From: WRGA01 sp031553395
Lineage (GTDB): Bacteria > Bacteroidota > Bacteroidia > Bacteroidales > WRGA01
Assembly: GCA_031553395.1 (NCBI GenBank)
Contig: JAVBLR010000011.1
Coordinates: 62,001-126,000 of the forward strand
Reading direction: 5' to 3'
Length of the DNA stretch: 64,000 nucleotides
In this document: in pieces, positions 63,901 through 64,000 of the stretch
How the letters are laid out: each line of letters starts with the position of its first letter
Position numbering within the stretch: position 1 is the stretch's first letter
Notes under the pieces: generated by a model
The model's input: the letters and a program-made list of their open reading frames with translations, nothing else
Databases searched by the model: none
Told to the model about the DNA's origin: nothing
Translations under genes and position numbers: made by a program

Positions 63901-64000
63901 ACGGCGTTTAGAGCCTTGTTCAATTAAATACACTTCGGCTTGCACAGGCTTTCCTTTGCGCGTTACATATCCGTAAACATCACTTAGTTTTTCCGCGCCT
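60970..64000 (-). CDS. Alpha-2-macroglobulin-like thioester protein with embedded TonB plug domain (5' end cut by window edge)
   Basis: The frame is open to the window edge (GAEKLSDVYGYVTRKGKP precedes a GTG at 63945), so about 1009 residues of a longer protein are visible. In order: a carboxypeptidase-regulatory-like segment (VYGYVTRKGKPVQAEV), and a SusC/TonB-type plug (ESVVIGYGTEKRKDMV, LSGSIAGVSMQ, YPVMILDGMSL; about residues 130-275). An alpha-2-macroglobulin domain comes next (TTVYWNGNITTDKDGKATITF), and a thioester domain with YGCFEQ, giving the CxEQ thioester, near residue 535. An alpha/alpha toroid (GGFEWYGG, GGFNQNSGRYG) and a C-terminal receptor-type domain finish it. It probably acts as a periplasmic protease trap or complement-like protein. 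Plug and thioester modules in one protein are the unusual point. Confidence 0.88.
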   Translation of the reverse strand, partial: GAEKLSDVYGYVTRKGKPVQAEVYLIEQGSKRRIAKLKTTTKGQFVFHNVDISGNILLATQQPNQVNLFNAKPIQTNEDGFYYLSNAEFEKAVVIESVVEESVVNIKQQDYSYVQNKRSSDIKLSSDESVLEESVVIGYGTEKRKDMVSAAMSVSVTREYYRVIPPDFESILSGSIAGVSMQEQNADPGKRSYNNFTYKGINSQATGTTYPVMILDGMSLNDLSNANFSNWELINVNNINYITLQGPSSVNNYGTIASNNGSIDVSSKKSASFRSGNKYSKYQGVYIPRREFYRATEFKSNTNDSNERTNFNTTVYWNGNITTDKDGKATITFRNNDATSAFCVTAEGITSNGLVGRQEKDYSTQLPISADAKIPLFMSVNDSVSIPVLLRNTTENDRPVKLSLTVLQKTLVSLRGKVETTSKEQAVYDVSAIVPKGETKTVYIPFVASNSVGIYDISILLESEDYKDRINQTISVYSIGYPKTVSISGNEPEKTSTFILNGVEGLITMEAVCYTNILNDLQGGAESIFRQPYGCFEQVSSSTFPNIFALQFMYANKKIDSNTEKKALEYIKDGYGKLAAYEVKGGGFEWYGGTPAHEVLSAYGLIEFYEMKKVYSGVNEEMMQRTLDFIISRKDKKGGFNQNSGRYGFSAAPKYVNNAYIVYALAEIGYKDISLEYESCLKEAWTSRDAYRLALMANAAYSLGKRNDYDELTSWFKNYAKTSDLPGLKIENSIVRSSGTPLLNETLAIWCLALMKNEETVDHSVLEKCVKVMTSSRSFGGFGGTQATSLCLQALTKYVQYIGANAQNIGDKRFGISLNGQSVMNEIILPNQDFKRTIINPPTSQYGYKNGTNTISILTNLKNAYSVNISWYSLTPESSNLCPLTLSTALQSKSVKMNETVRLSATLTNTKNEGQPMSMAIIGIPGGLSPQPWQLKEMKEKQIFDYYEIIDNNLVLYYRELGPKEVKRINLDLKADIPGKYIGAASSTYLYYSDAYKYWVKGCEVEITN

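Noticed and set aside
63945..64000. GTG at 63945 as start of the alpha-2-macroglobulin-like gene
   Set aside because: The frame stays open and domain-like (carboxypeptidase-regulatory) up to the window edge, so the gene is partial rather than starting here.
1..64000. tRNA, rRNA, CRISPR array, prophage, origin of replication
   Set aside because: I looked for these in the gaps and found no cloverleaf, no regularly spaced repeats with spacers, no phage structural genes and no DnaA-box clusters.

Overview
The window reads as a chromosomal piece of a Bacteroidota bacterium, most likely order Bacteroidales. Supporting signs are AT-rich intergenic DNA, promoters of the TAnnTTTG type with almost no Shine-Dalgarno sequences, SusC/BtuB-type TonB receptors, a BtuG-like surface lipoprotein, type IX secretion (T9SS) sorting tails, and a Bacteroides-like rha operon order. 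I see no rRNA, tRNA, CRISPR array or prophage. The species cannot be read from the sequence; the T9SS tails argue against the genus Bacteroides itself and fit Dysgonomonadaceae/Paludibacteraceae-like lineages (inference).

Layout. 1-2.5 kb: exported flavodoxin (cut by the window edge), a cupin, a promoter-driven structured RNA in front of an unknown 91-residue protein, and an AraC regulator. 2.5-6.6 kb: a cobalamin riboswitch controlling btuB and a btuG-like gene. 7-29 kb: a large surface/secretion region on the minus strand. It holds a 1486-residue exported protein, a fibronectin-III protein, a SprB-repeat T9SS cargo, and a 1590-residue protein with TANFOR-like N-terminus, zinc-metalloprotease motif and C-terminal toxin-like domain. 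A small overlapping putative immunity gene follows, then a DUF6125-like gene and a REP-associated transposase, then a PKD lipoprotein and a partner outer-membrane barrel. Three copies of one MITE-like element sit in its gaps. 29.5-36.3 kb: three arabinofuranosidases (GH127, GH51, GH51). 36.5-43.9 kb: L-rhamnose operon (rhaB-rhaA-rhaT-rhaD-fucO) with a divergent AraC activator. 43.9-50.1 kb: a surface-polysaccharide locus (flippase, radical SAM, pyruvyl transferase, GT2, GT4) facing a frameshifted, truncated GT4 remnant. 50.1-58 kb: purD, trmD, an endonuclease/exonuclease/phosphatase, an SLC13 carrier, a ParE-type toxin-antitoxin pair and a YgiQ radical SAM enzyme. 58-64 kb: secreted SGNH hydrolase, two degenerate peptidase-like proteins, and an alpha-2-macroglobulin-like thioester protein carrying a TonB-receptor plug domain, cut by the window edge.

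How it fits together. The GH127/GH51 enzymes plus the rhamnose pathway suit growth on pectin (rhamnogalacturonan I with arabinan side chains). The riboswitch operon scavenges corrinoids. The 7-29 kb region is the best candidate for an undescribed system: an OM barrel, a surface lipoprotein, T9SS cargo and a polymorphic-toxin-like protein with adjacent immunity gene, suggesting a surface-displayed contact-dependent antagonism or adhesion apparatus. The other strong candidates are the plug-containing alpha-2-macroglobulin and the structured RNA at 976-1158.
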